A stretch of 45,000 nt of DNA from assembly GCF_964340395.1 (NCBI RefSeq), contig NC_135565.1, positions 21,832,209 to 21,877,208 of the forward strand, read 5' to 3'. The stretch comes from Glandiceps talaboti (taxonomy: Eukaryota > Hemichordata > Enteropneusta > Spengelidae). The notes beneath the pieces were generated by a model. That model saw only the letters and a program-made list of their open reading frames with translations, did no database searches and was not told the origin of the DNA. A program made the translations under genes and the position numbers. Below, one piece after another: positions 24,865 to 35,177 of the stretch. Each line of letters starts with the position of its first letter. Position 1 is the first letter of the stretch.

Positions 24865-24924
24865 ATGAATATTCATATTTGCATATGAATATACTTATGA
24901 ATATTCATTAGTATACATTTGCAT
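24865..24924. promoter_or_regulatory. Candidate POU-factor site cluster
   Basis: ATGAATATTCAT, a perfect 12-bp palindrome resembling the POU MORE-type site, occurs at 24865-24876 and 24897-24908. ATTTGCAT, the inverse octamer core, occurs at 24877-24884 and 24917-24924. TATGCTAAT-type sequences precede them at about 24436-24545. It lies 1.2 kb past the SoxD stop. Motif matches only. Confidence 0.35.
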
Positions 24925-25042
24925 AATTCTGCTGGCATTACAGTGACAGCCTAACGCTTACCAGGTTGTGAAATTTCACATCTCAAAAAAATATTTCTGG
25001 AATATTCAAAACTAGTAGCAGTTATGAATATCAATGTTTTCC

Positions 25043-25055
25043 AGGTCAGAGGTCA
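25043..25055 (+). promoter_or_regulatory. Perfect DR1 nuclear-receptor element
   Basis: AGGTCAGAGGTCA: two perfect AGGTCA half-sites with a one-base spacer, the consensus for RXR/HNF4/COUP-TF type receptors. A GAGGGCGC motif follows at 25076. Binding is not shown. Confidence 0.4.
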
Positions 25056-26029
25056 CATAACTGCATGTTTTGATAGAGGGCGCCATCTACTTTAATTTGT
25101 GTTGTCAAAGCTTTAATAAGAGTTGCTGTAATTCTGTCAGTCCTGTCTGATGATAAATCTCAGACGAGCTACGTCAAAGTACTTAAAATTAAATCTGTGC
25201 AAGCAGCTATGTAAAGAGTTTAATCAGTATTTCAGCCATTATAACAACTCTAGTAGAGGGACCAAAACTCTTACAAAATAATTTCTTTTTTTAAACGACT
25301 GACAGAACTATATAGCAATTTTCAGCCAGAAACAAAAATCACTTTTTGCCAGAAGTGTGAACTATCGGTATTATGTTAGACTATCTTAGGGCATTTAGCT
25401 AAACTATCCCTGCCATCATTATAGTATATAGATATATAAATATTTAGGGCAAAATACATTTTAATAACCCAAAAGTTCTAAATTCTATTATTTTTGGATA
25501 TGCATAGATGTATATGTTTTGAATGTAGAATTCATTGCAAACTTTAAAAACAGCAATTACTGCCAAAAGTGTTTGTTTCATATAAACCCCATGTTCTATC
25601 TATTTTAGTATCTCCCTGTGTTGTAATATACATTGGGTTAAACTATTGTAGTAGAATAGGGGTATTTCATAAAAACTCAGAGTCAGATTTTTACCGTGGG
25701 TAATTATACTGCCATAACTCATACAATTGGATAATCTTTGAGCAACAATATGAGAAGAAATTTTGGTTGTCAACTTCTGGTGCAACATTTTGAAGTTTGA
25801 GGTTTTCATGTTTTGATGTTGAGAAGCTCAAATTTCAACAATTTTGCTTTCTACAAAATCGTGTTCAATTTTACTGATATTTTGATGCATACCATTTTAT
25901 GATTCAATATCATGCTGCTTTTGCCTCATTAGTTTTTCAGTGTTCATGTACTTCAGTTTTTGTGTGTGTGAATCTTTCCATCAAATGGGTAAGCCAGTAT
26001 CACGTGACATGTTGTGTTGTCTGGATTTT

Positions 26030-26640
26030 TCCAGTGCCAACAAGTTTGATCCAGTACAAACCAGTTTGCTGGTTTTAATTTCTGGTTTATTTCACTCAAC
26101 CACATTGACCCAGTACAAACCAGTTTACTAGTTTATTTCAGATTTGATTGATTTAAACCAGAACAATCCGGTTTAGTTGTTTTGTTTTGATATTTGATTC
26201 TGTTCAAAGTCAATCGGTTTGAGCCAGTACAAATCCGGTGTACACTTGTAGAATAGTTTTTCAGAGTACAACAGTGTATTTCAATAACCTAGTTTGGAAT
26301 GCTGTAGACTCACAGTGGTTTGATCATGTGAAATGTAGTTTTAGAGACATAATTTTGAGTCCAGAATATTTGATAAAACTAGTAACAGCAGATTTGCTCC
26401 TTATGAGATATAAACTGATGTGTTCAGCCCAGTTTTACAAAATAATCAGATTTGTATTGTACAGTGATTGAAAGAGTAGGTTTTGGTTGCAAGCTTGTTT
26501 GTCTGATACCAATCTAGATAGAACTGGTTTAAACCAGTACTGACCAGTGCAGTCTAAAACAGTGAGTAGTATAGATACTTCAGCCATCTTGTTGAAATCC
26601 AGATAAAACTGGTCATAACTAGTTCAGTCAAAAGATAGCC
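26030..26640. promoter_or_regulatory. Cluster of CCAG-N6-CCAG (CP2/Grainyhead-like) motifs in a degenerate repeat
   Basis: CCAGTACAAACCAGTTT occurs at 26052 and 26110, CCAGTACTGACCAG at about 26534 and CCAGTACAAATCCGG at about 26225, with many single AAACCAG, GGTTTAAACCAG and CCGGTTT elements between. Direct CNRG repeats with a six-base gap fit TFCP2-family sites. It may instead simply be an eroded tandem repeat. Confidence 0.3.
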
Positions 26641-27076
26641 AGGGTGGGTGTAATACAAACCCAAATGAAAGTATTTGTTGTGAGGTAGTTAGTTTTTGGA
26701 ATCTGAGAGGAAAATCTCTGTTCTGTGTTATGATAATACTTGTTGGTTTTCCATTTTTTATTTCAATCTCTCTTTTTCTTCAGTTATTTTGCCAGAAAGT
26801 AGTTTTTTCATCAAAATATTCTCAGTCAGATAATTTCAAGCTGCCATCATTTGGTGTTATCGTACTGCCAGATATTTCATTTTTATAGGACAAAGCCAGT
26901 CTTTATTATCGTTTATTTGTAAATTTAGTCTGAAAGTTTAAAAACATCTATATTAAATTGAAATTTTCTCATATACCAAACGAGTGTACTATGACAAACA
27001 CAAACAATGTGTTATAAAATTTAAATGACCAAACATGTTGAACCAGTAGTTATTTTGAATGCATAATTATAGCATA

Positions 27077-27166
27077 CCAAATAAGGATATTTGTAATCCT
27101 TATTTGGATTATAGGTTGTTTCCAAATAAGGATATTTGTTTTCCTTATTGGGATTATAGGTTGTAC
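27077..27166. repeat. 45-bp tandem duplication containing four CArG-box sequences
   Basis: Two 45-bp units at 27077-27121 and 27122-27166. Each has an inverted pair: CCAAATAAGG at 27077-27086 and CCTTATTTGG at 27098-27107, then CCAAATAAGG at 27122-27131 and CCTTATTGGG at 27143-27152. The first three fit CC(A/T)6GG exactly; the fourth has one G in the core. Confidence 0.7.
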
Positions 27167-27680
27167 AACTTAGAAACTTACTCACCAATCAGAATCATGT
27201 ATCTTGATGATGTCATCAAAATGCTGTATAGAAATATATTTGATTTCTTTCATAACTTGTCTTATTTGGAGTAGATTGTTTCATTGGTTTTTTTAAAAAA
27301 AAATTATAATTGCATCTGATTCAGGTTAAACTTCTCAAACTGTTTTTAATGAAGAGTAAGTAAGAAATACTAATTTTGAGTCAAGTTGAACCGATATGCT
27401 AATTAGACGAGATGAAAACTGTATATTTTCCTTTAGTAATATGAACCATTGGCAGAGTTTTTATTTTTGTAGTATATGTTTAAATGAGAGAGAACCAACC
27501 TTTGATTAATTAAGCAGTTATTGAGAAAAAAATATTATAAATAACTAGGTGCCAAAGTTACCGGGAACGTTAGAGTGTTGAAAACAAATGAAGAAGAAAA
27601 AATGGAAAAAAAAATTAGGTTTTTTGTGCCATGTCACCAAACTGTCTGTAGACGAAGCACTAGTGTTGAATTTCTGACTT

Positions 27681-27786
27681 TATAGCCCCTCCATGTGTAC
27701 CTGTCGTACTCTATTTATAGCCCCTCCATGTGCACCTATCCTACCCTGTTTATAGCCCCTCCATGTGCACCTGTCCTACCCTGTAT
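27681..27786. repeat. 35-bp tandem repeat, three copies
   Basis: TATAGCCCCTCCATGTG begins at 27681, 27716 and 27751. Confidence 0.9.
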
Positions 27787-27912
27787 TGTCAACTTGATAT
27801 GGTCCTGGAATGTAATGTGGCATCATTCATTGCATAAGATAGGGAAGGTTAATCCTAAGTTGAAAACACATGTTTATGTCTTCATTTGGACCAGTGTGTA
27901 TCAATTTCATTG

Positions 27913-28248
27913 AAAGTAGCCATATGGATGAGGATTGGGTATTCATTTTGGATTTTTAATTTATAAAACAATTTTATCATGACTTCCTACTTGGAGAAAA
28001 ACATTGAGAAAGTCTGTGTTTGTAACTCAATACATTGCAAAAAGCTAAAGAATACATAAAAAGTTTGTTATTGTACCTTCAGTAACAACATTTTACACAT
28101 TTATTAATCTTTTGCCATTTATTGAGTTGCAAACAAGGACTTGGCATATGTTGTATCATGTTGATTTGTCAAGTAGGAAACCATGATAAATAGTTTTAGG
28201 AATTCAAATTCCAAAATAATTACCCAATCTCATCCATATGGCCACTTT
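27913..28248. repeat. About 336-bp near-complete palindrome (foldback element)
   Basis: The left half (starting AAAGTAGCCATATGGATGAG) is an imperfect reverse complement of the right half (ending CTCATCCATATGGCCACTTT). Pairing runs through to the centre near 28077, where TTGTTA faces TAACAA across a short loop; small indels break the arms. The ends are the best conserved part. It looks like a hairpin MITE or recent inverted duplication. Confidence 0.75.
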
Positions 28249-29054
28249 AGAAATTATTATATCTACGTTGTCTTGTTGAATTCATATTGCAAGAAAAGTA
28301 TATGATGAAAAAAAAAATTACCTCATATAGTAGATATGACAATTATCACTTCAGTAGTTTTGATTGGATAATACAAATTCTGACCAAGTTACTTGTCAAC
28401 CAACCAGAAACATAGAATTAGCACTTGTGATAAGTTGAGCCTTAAACCATAATGACCTTTGAACTCCTAGCAACAAGTTCAAAACAGTGGAATGACGTTG
28501 CATCTGATCCAGTAACCATACTGATATATCCCATTTCTTCCAAATTACTTCTTTCAAAAGTATGGTTTGTTAATAGAATCACTTTAAATACAGTAATTCC
28601 TGTCAAATCTTTTATAATTAAAATCAAGTCATCCTCGTATAAAATGTTTTTATGATTTATTACAACTTTCAATTCAAACAGGACTATATTGTTTGTAGAA
28701 AGATAAATGGTTTGTCTACATTCCTATCACTTTGAATAGAAATGTTAACAAGTCATAATCATTTAGTCTATTTCTGTTCCAAAAACTCTTTAAAAAAAAC
28801 CCACACTTCCAAATTTATTGACTATAAATGCATGAAAAGCAGCTACCCTGCAGACAATATGTACTTAATTACTGTTAATATGTTTGTACATCAAAAGCTT
28901 AGAGTGTTTGTATGGTAATAATCTACTTAGATGAAATACATTGTATGTACATGGTATTATTACATATGTATCAGAGATTACTTGTACCAGTACGTACACA
29001 TACTAGTGGTATTTGCCTTGTAGTGCAATACCGAAAACGTTACTGCATATCTGT

Positions 29055-29073
29055 ATGCAAATGATATGCAAAT
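29055..29073 (+). promoter_or_regulatory. Paired octamer motifs ATGCAAAT
   Basis: ATGCAAAT at 29055-29062 and 29066-29073, 11 bp apart on the same strand, about one helical turn. A known POU-factor site; function here is inferred. Confidence 0.3.
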
Positions 29074-29202
29074 GATGATGCGGTCATTCATTCGACACGA
29101 ATGCAGATGATCGCAGAATGTCATTTTTACAGAAATTTGCTGTTTTGGATAAACATATATAATAATTATAACAGAAGCCGATGCCATGTGAGTTCTAGTT
29201 TT

Positions 29203-29337
29203 GTGCACTCAGGCTATTGCTATTTGCACTCGTGCTTGCAGTGTTTTCTGCTGCACTTTCACTCGCTGCTTGCTACGCTTGTGAAAGTACTGCTACAGAG
29301 AACATTGCAAGCACTCGTGCAAATACACAGAGTGCAC
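29203..29337. repeat. 135-bp stem-loop
   Basis: GTGCACTC/GAGTGCAC closes the base. The main stem pairs TATTTGCAC and GTGCTTGCAGTG (left) with CATTGCAAGCAC and GTGCAAATA (right). An inner stem pairs ACTTTCAC with GTGAAAGT around an 18-base loop. Two arm differences would be G-U pairs in RNA. A degenerate TGCAGTAAC-rich stretch follows to about 29740. Confidence 0.65.
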
Positions 29338-29429
29338 TACAATTGTACTCATGTGGCATGGGTTTCTGTCATAACATCACAAGTGTTTATGAAGTGTATT
29401 AATGGAATTATAGTAGATGAATTGTTGAC

Positions 29430-29745
29430 TGGATCTTGTGTGGCATATAGTTGCAGTAACGCTGCAGTAAATCTTGTGTGGCATAGTTGCAGTAATGTGC
29501 AACAATTGTGCTACATTATTAAATATTGCTTATTGCAGTAACTTAGAGTACAGTTGTTGCATCAAAACTGCATCAGATTTTACTATAGAATTGCGGCATT
29601 GACTGCACAGTTGCAGCAACTATGCAGCACAAATCACATTGCAGTTGTGGCATATCTGTAGTTACTATACAGAATTGTACTTGTGTGGCATAGGTGTAGT
29701 AACTATACTACAATGCAAACTGCAGTAGACTGCAGTAGATATATG
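29430..29745. repeat. Degenerate repeats of TTGTGTGGCATAG and TTGCAGTAAC
   Basis: TTGTGTGGCATA occurs near 29436, 29473 and 29690, and TGCAGTAA-like phrases recur many times between. An eroded tandem array. Confidence 0.55.
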
Positions 29746-30156
29746 TAAGTGGTATAGTCATTCTAAATGTCTTCTACTCAAGTTTTACTTCAATATTTTT
29801 TTATTTCAATATTTCATAATAGTTGTATACCACTAGTCTGAAATATTCCACTTCATTTTTCTCTCATTTTGGGGACACCAGCTGTGTATACTTTTACTTC
29901 TCTTTTGGAAATTTGAAGGTTTTTATGTGGTGTTGGTGCTATACTTTCAAAACACGGATGCTTTCAAGTAGTGTAGATGAAAAAGGAATGAAATGTTCAT
30001 GTATAAACCAACTTAGGTAACTAAAGTAAACTTTCGGCAGACCATAGACCCAGGACTGGATAGTTTGTGTTGTTCCTACCTTAGTCTATGGATATACTGT
30101 TTATCCCAGTAAATGTTCTTAATGTTAACACAATGATATGGAAGGGGGAAGGGAGG

Positions 30157-30172
30157 AGGGGGGGGGGGGGGG
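30157..30172. repeat. Poly-G tract
   Basis: About 15 consecutive G residues after GGGAGGA. Confidence 0.85.
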
Positions 30173-32307
30173 TACTGGAAATGCCATTATTGTTATTTAA
30201 AAGTCCTGAAACACCATAATTGTAATAATTGTTGATATTACATGATGTCCTCCTCCAAGTGTTTGGAAACATTGGTTCTCAACCTGTGATTGGGCAAATG
30301 GACAAATTTACATAGTAATGTGTTCTTTTGTTATGTAAATTTCCAGCATCTACCATTGTCTGCTTGGGGGACAGAGATACCAGAAAGATGGACAGATATG
30401 AAAATGATGGGATTGAAGTCCTTTTCATTTAAACATCTGTACCAGGATGAACGTTATCACTCCAGTACTCTGTTCTACTCCTTCCCCATCTCTTCCATTC
30501 TTCTCTTACTCTCAACAACAAAGAAAACATGTGAAAGTTGGTTATGCATGAAATTCTTTCTCTCTTTCCATTGTAAATAATTTTCTTGGCTTTTATACAT
30601 CAAAACTGAGGAACCACGTTGAATGATACTTTTTGCCAAAACTTGTGAAGAAAGAAAACAACCTATCTGTAACATTAAATGTATCTACCAAATATGCATG
30701 TATCTTTCACTAAGAAAAGATATACCAATTGTAAATCAATCTTAAAAATTGTTCTGTTCTTAGGGTGTCCTTTCTTTTTTCCCAGTATTTCATTGGTCAA
30801 TTTAATCAGTTGACCCTCCAAATTCATACTTAGTAAGAAAGAATCCCTAAGATGACCACTGAAATCAATCTCTGAAAATATTTCCTTTGCTAGGGGTCCA
30901 ATAAATGTTTTTAGTCAAACAGCTATTGATCTGAATGGCCAACCAGGTCACCTGACCATCCAAAGTAATTAACATAATTGATAAAACTCCCTAAGAGTGT
31001 GATTATTTTTTAAATGTAACTTGTAAAAGATTGCCAAGTAGCCAATCATTTACCTAGAAAATTCTCAGGAATAAGTTGATCATTTTGAGTGTAGATGATA
31101 CAGCTAATATGTGTATTTTAACACTGTTCATAAAAGGCAGACTTTCTTAAACTTGTTGCTTTTCTGAATTTTCCTTTTTCTCTTATTTGGGCTGTCAGAA
31201 GTGTGAATATTTAGTTATGTATCTGTTAACATCTTAGTTTTCTCTTTCAGATTTCTTTTATTCTTCTGATATGAAATATCAACCATTGTTTTTTTTTCAT
31301 TTTGTTACACTTTTCAACATCTGTTTTTGTTTATTGACAACTTTAAGTATACATGTTATTTTAGCCTTGACTTGATGTTTCCAAACTTTGTGTGTGTTTA
31401 CCAGTTTGTAGTGTTTTGTTTTTCGTTATTTGAAAATACTAGTTCTTTTCTTGGTGACATGGCAAATTTAATGTCTGACATAGGGTACCTTCTCTGTATT
31501 TGGTACCTTTTCCAACTGTATTAGAATAGTGGGAGAAAGTCTTCTTTATTTTTCATGTCATTTTTAGCATAACAGTAGTAATACCGTGTTGTAGATTATG
31601 CTATATATGCTGTTAAATGCGACTCGTACTGTTTGAAATGATTGTATCAACATACAACATTGATCTTAGATTCCGGGGTTTGAACTTTGGGGCCAGTCAG
31701 CTCTGTGTTGTAGATTTAAGTTTATTTTTGTAGGAGTTGAATATTTAAGTTGTACTTTTATCGTACAAACATCACTGCCAAAGTAGTTCAATAGATTTTA
31801 TGCCGAGGAAACCTCTTAGGGTAATAAAGAGCGCCACCTAGAGTTACTGCCATTAAAATTGATGTCTTTTGTTTTTATATGTATGGTGAACTTGTGGAAA
31901 AGAGATTGCTTGCAAGAGATTGTATGGTTTGTGTTTTTATTTTTACAAGTTGAGGAAGAAAGAGTACTGATATAGCTGTTTTTACATAAGTACGTATCCA
32001 TAGTAACAAACATTTAGCGAGCTCATGACTCATGGGTATCTGTTTACAAAGCAACATGTATGAGTGCATCCCTGTTTACAAAAAACCATCCCATAATACT
32101 ATCAATGGTCAAATTACGAATACGAAATGTCTTAGGTATATATACATTTTCATTACATTTAATATAATCTTGAAATTAATCTTAATGTGTTTAAATGTTC
32201 ACAGATTTTACAAGTCCTCATGAATTGTATCAATAGTGGACGTCTTCTCATGTTAGGGTACGGTGTCCAACCATTTATTAAACAGCGCCCTCATGAGTTC
32301 ATCCCCA

Positions 32308-32398
32308 ACTGAGTATTCCACCCTATCACTTCTGTACAACTGATTATTCCACCCTAGCACTTCTATACAACTGAGTATTCCACCCTAGAACTCTTCCA
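32308..32398. repeat. 31-bp tandem repeat, three copies
   Basis: ATTCCACCCTA recurs at 32315, 32346 and 32377. A GCGCCCTC motif lies just before it at 32285-32292. Confidence 0.85.
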
Positions 32399-32699
32399 TC
32401 ACAGGTTTCTGCTGTCCCTGCCACAACTACACAGTAGTAAGGAAAATAAGTAATGCAAACATTCAAAACGCATACACTGAGTAATGTTTTTATTTCACAC
32501 ATTTCATTAATTTATGGAAAGCTTTAATAAGACAGTCAATCAACAAATATGATAGAATATTTTTAGGGATGGCCCAAAAATATCAAGAAAATGTAACCTG
32601 AAATGAGTTGTAATCCTTGTTTTACAAGATTTGTACATATCTCACAGGATCTAGGTATGTTCTGACTTTATCTAAATTAATAAATGTTGTGATGAAACT

Positions 32700-33140
32700 A
32701 CCCAAATAAAAGTTTGCTCTATACTAAACATGAAAAAAAATTATTAGAAAATATGAAAATATAAAAATGATTTCTTTTTGTTTCTTGTAATTCATCTCCT
32801 AAAAGATTGCTTGGTTTGTTTTTAGGTAAAATACTACAAAATCTGATATGAAATTAGATCATTTTTTAAAACTTATCTATTGAAAGTATGTTGGATCACT
32901 CTAGGTAAACTATTGAAAACTTTGATCACAAAATATGGAAAATGCAAAACTCGTTATTTCAAACTTTATCTACTAAAACTTAAAAGTGTTTGGTTTATTT
33001 AATATTAATCTATAAAAAAAACTCTTTAAAAACATAAAAATTACAAATTATTTTTTTCAAACATTATTTACTAAAGAATTGCTTGATTTTTTTAGCTAAA
33101 TATTCAAAACTTTCATTAGAAAATACCAAACTAACAATAT
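32700..33140. repeat. Degenerate AT-rich tandem repeat of about 80-100 bp
   Basis: The phrase (T/G)TGCTTGGTTT...TAGGTAAA...CAAAAC then TTATCTA(C/T)TAAA recurs near 32807, 32888, 32987 and 33080, heavily diverged. It sits just downstream of the Dmrt stop codon, so part may be in its 3'UTR. Confidence 0.5.
32994..32999 (-). terminator. Candidate poly(A) signal for the Dmrt gene
   Basis: TTTATT on + is AATAAA on -, about 365 nt past the Dmrt stop codon. Other candidates exist further down in this AT-rich DNA. Confidence 0.3.
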
Positions 33141-33362
33141 CTTTGCAGTATTTCTTCAATAACTACATTGTTATCTACTATGATCTATAGGAGTATAGTC
33201 TATTACTAAATCGCCAAATATCAAATCTGGAAATACGACTGAAATAGAAAAAAAAATTGTTTTCAAGTGAAAATAAGGTAAGTTTTAATATGATAGGCAA
33301 AATTTTATGAAACGACGTCATATTTTTCAAAATATTGTTATCTGTTTTGCACGTAGTGACAA

Positions 33363-33802
33363 CTAATTTCCGCCACTACTGTACCAATTTGCATAATTAG
33401 CAGACGGTTGAACCTGACGAAACGACTGTGGATGAACTATACTGTACTGGGCGGGGCATGGAGTTTGCATCACCATTGATGCAATGACATGACCAGCATC
33501 AGTGCTCGCTCCCTCCGTATTCGCCAAGCTGTCCTGTTGTTGTTGTGGTTGTTGGCCATTTGCATCACCGGTCTGCACCACTTCTCCCATGCTGCACTCC
33601 CCTCGATTTTCTCCGCTGGTGGTCGCGTCTACCTTCTGACCGATTGTCTGGTTGGTTCCATGACGGTAATTTTGGTGAGAACGTATATCAGACGGATTGT
33701 AACCAGGGAGACTTCCTTGTACTGGTGAAGTACAGTTCTGAACGTAGGCGGGTGGAAGATTCAATTTGGCAAAAGTAGTCTGAAACTGTGACGGCGTTTC
33801 AA
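33363..33802 (-). CDS. Dmrt: Dmrt coding exon 2 (C-terminal region)
   Basis: It begins [20 protein letters not shown] and ends in a Tyr/Asn/Ser-rich tail, with [10 protein letters not shown] in the middle. It has no domain I recognise; such low-complexity C-termini are usual in Dmrt proteins. Stop TAG at 33363-33365. Confidence 0.88.
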
Positions 33803-34925
33803 CTGGAAAAAAGAAAGAAAATTATTAAATCTCGTTAATACATTGGCCGAACAAAATGCAACTACGCGTTCGCTGAAATTTATCACATTGCAACTTTGTA
33901 TCAATTTGAACGTCACCGTTCTGTTCTCTCTCCCCCCCCCCTCCCGACAGCCACGTATCCTGCACGATTTCTACATGCGCATGACATGGTATCAATATTT
34001 TTCCACTTTTAGATCCGACATAACTATATGTCAATTTCTTCAAAAATGACCCCAAACGATCTTTATACGAAGTTTGGATAATGACATGATACGAACATTC
34101 ACTCGAACTTTTGAAATATGTTCGATATTTCCCGCCATCACATCGGAAAATACCGATTAGCAAAACAGTGCCTAAAACATCCTCAAAATTGTCCCAAATG
34201 TTCCAATTCGACCATTTTTCGCTAAAATTTTGCGATAATTTAACTCTATTAACTTTTATTCGACATATCGTCAATTTTTCCTATTGTAAACCTTACATAT
34301 TCAACAAATTAAAAGTTGACGACGCAGCAATTCATGTGATGATTACGCGATTGCCCGAATTTTTACAAGGCAACTTTAGAGAAAGGAAACTTGACAGAAA
34401 ATGGCGGGATTTACCTTGCTTAGAACATGTAGCACGACCCATAGTCTGTGGCTGTGCCTCCCAGCAGGTTATAGATCGGATCGCACTTGAAGCTTGTCGG
34501 GGTTGTTGCTGCTGTAATGTCATCGACGTCGACGGACTAGCGGTGCTTTGCGGTATACGTGGTACAGTTACGAAACGAGGTACGTTGATTCCGAGCCGCT
34601 GTTCCATTTTCTGGCGTCTCCGTAGGGCCACTTGTCGTTTCATTACTTCTTGGCGTTGTTTTACCAAGATACAGTCCTGGCAAGTACAGTTACGGAACTT
34701 ACAGATACTTTTGTGGTCTTTTAAGCGAACTACGAAGCCATGATTACGACAGCGAGCACACTTTGGTTGTTTGCCTGAATTTTTTGGAGAGAGTTTTTCT
34801 GCTGACAGCTCTTCTTCGGGTACGAGCGCAGTCGTGTCATCTGATGACTTCTGTTCATCACTTTGAGGTGACTGACTTGGTGAATTAGATACATCCTCAT
34901 TGATTTTTAGTTCTGGCGTTGGCAT
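33363..34925 (-). CDS. Dmrt: DM-domain (Dmrt/doublesex family) transcription factor, two coding exons, 316 aa
   Basis: A nuclear DNA-binding protein of the family that controls sexual differentiation, gonad and nerve development in animals. Exons 34925-34415 and 33802-33363 join in phase 1 (951 nt with stop). The N-terminal 50 residues are acidic and Ser/Pro-rich. The DM domain spans about residues 53-105 with all eight zinc ligands: C56, C59, H62, H71, C75, C80, C82, C85. The basic recognition tail [12 protein letters not shown] follows. The rest is Q- and S-rich with no DMA domain visible. Differences from common Dmrt proteins include LKDHK for LKGHK and [11 protein letters not shown] for AERQRVMAAQ, so I cannot assign a subfamily. 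The ATG has A at -3. It is convergent with SoxD. Confidence 0.92.
33803..34414 (-). other. Dmrt intron (612 bp)
   Basis: GTAAAT donor; the acceptor, read on -, is a long pyrimidine tract ending TTTTTTCCAG. It contains a short poly-C run near 33933. No extra exon seen. Confidence 0.85.
34415..34925 (-). CDS. Dmrt: Dmrt coding exon 1 (DM domain)
   Basis: Residues 1-170 plus one base. The donor, read on -, is AAGCAAG|GTAAAT. The open frame runs past the donor into the intron, but the good acceptor of exon 2 and its matching phase mark the end. The 210-codon + strand frame opposite is a shadow. Confidence 0.92.
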
Positions 34926-35177
34926 TTTGAAAAATCGACTGTTCTAGCTCCAAAAGACGATCTTGTTCGTTCAGTGTCAAATGTACAGAATGGTCACTTA
35001 TGCACATTGCGACGTGACAGGTCAAACCCGCGCGATCAATTGTTCGAAAAATTGTTACATTTTGATTGACAAGTAGTTTCAAAATTTGTTTCAAAACAAC
35101 CTGAATTTGCCACAAAGTAGATCAAATTTAGATAAGAGATGATTTAATTGTGTGTGCTTTTCGACCAGTTTGTTGAG
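34926..35177. promoter_or_regulatory. Candidate shared promoter between Dmrt and the 35178 open frame
   Basis: 252 bp separate the Dmrt ATG (-) from the ATG at 35178 (+). The stretch and its flanks are richer in CpG than the surroundings (for example CCCGCGCGATCA at 35027). No TATA box stands out. Promoter activity is inferred from layout only. Confidence 0.4.

Larger units (their letters stand above)
23634..33362. other. Intergenic region between convergent SoxD and Dmrt genes, including both 3'UTRs
   Basis: 9.7 kb with no credible exon; open frames are short. I found no clean AATAAA on + in the first 2 kb after the SoxD stop (an ATTAAA is at 25188), so the end of the SoxD 3'UTR is unknown. 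Candidate regulatory clusters and foldbacks are listed separately. A GC-richer patch with no clear identity lies at 24315-24430. Confidence 0.7.

Noticed and set aside
34111-34743. 210-codon + strand open frame
   Set aside because: It is antisense to the DM-domain exon and its intron; the minus strand has the recognisable domain.
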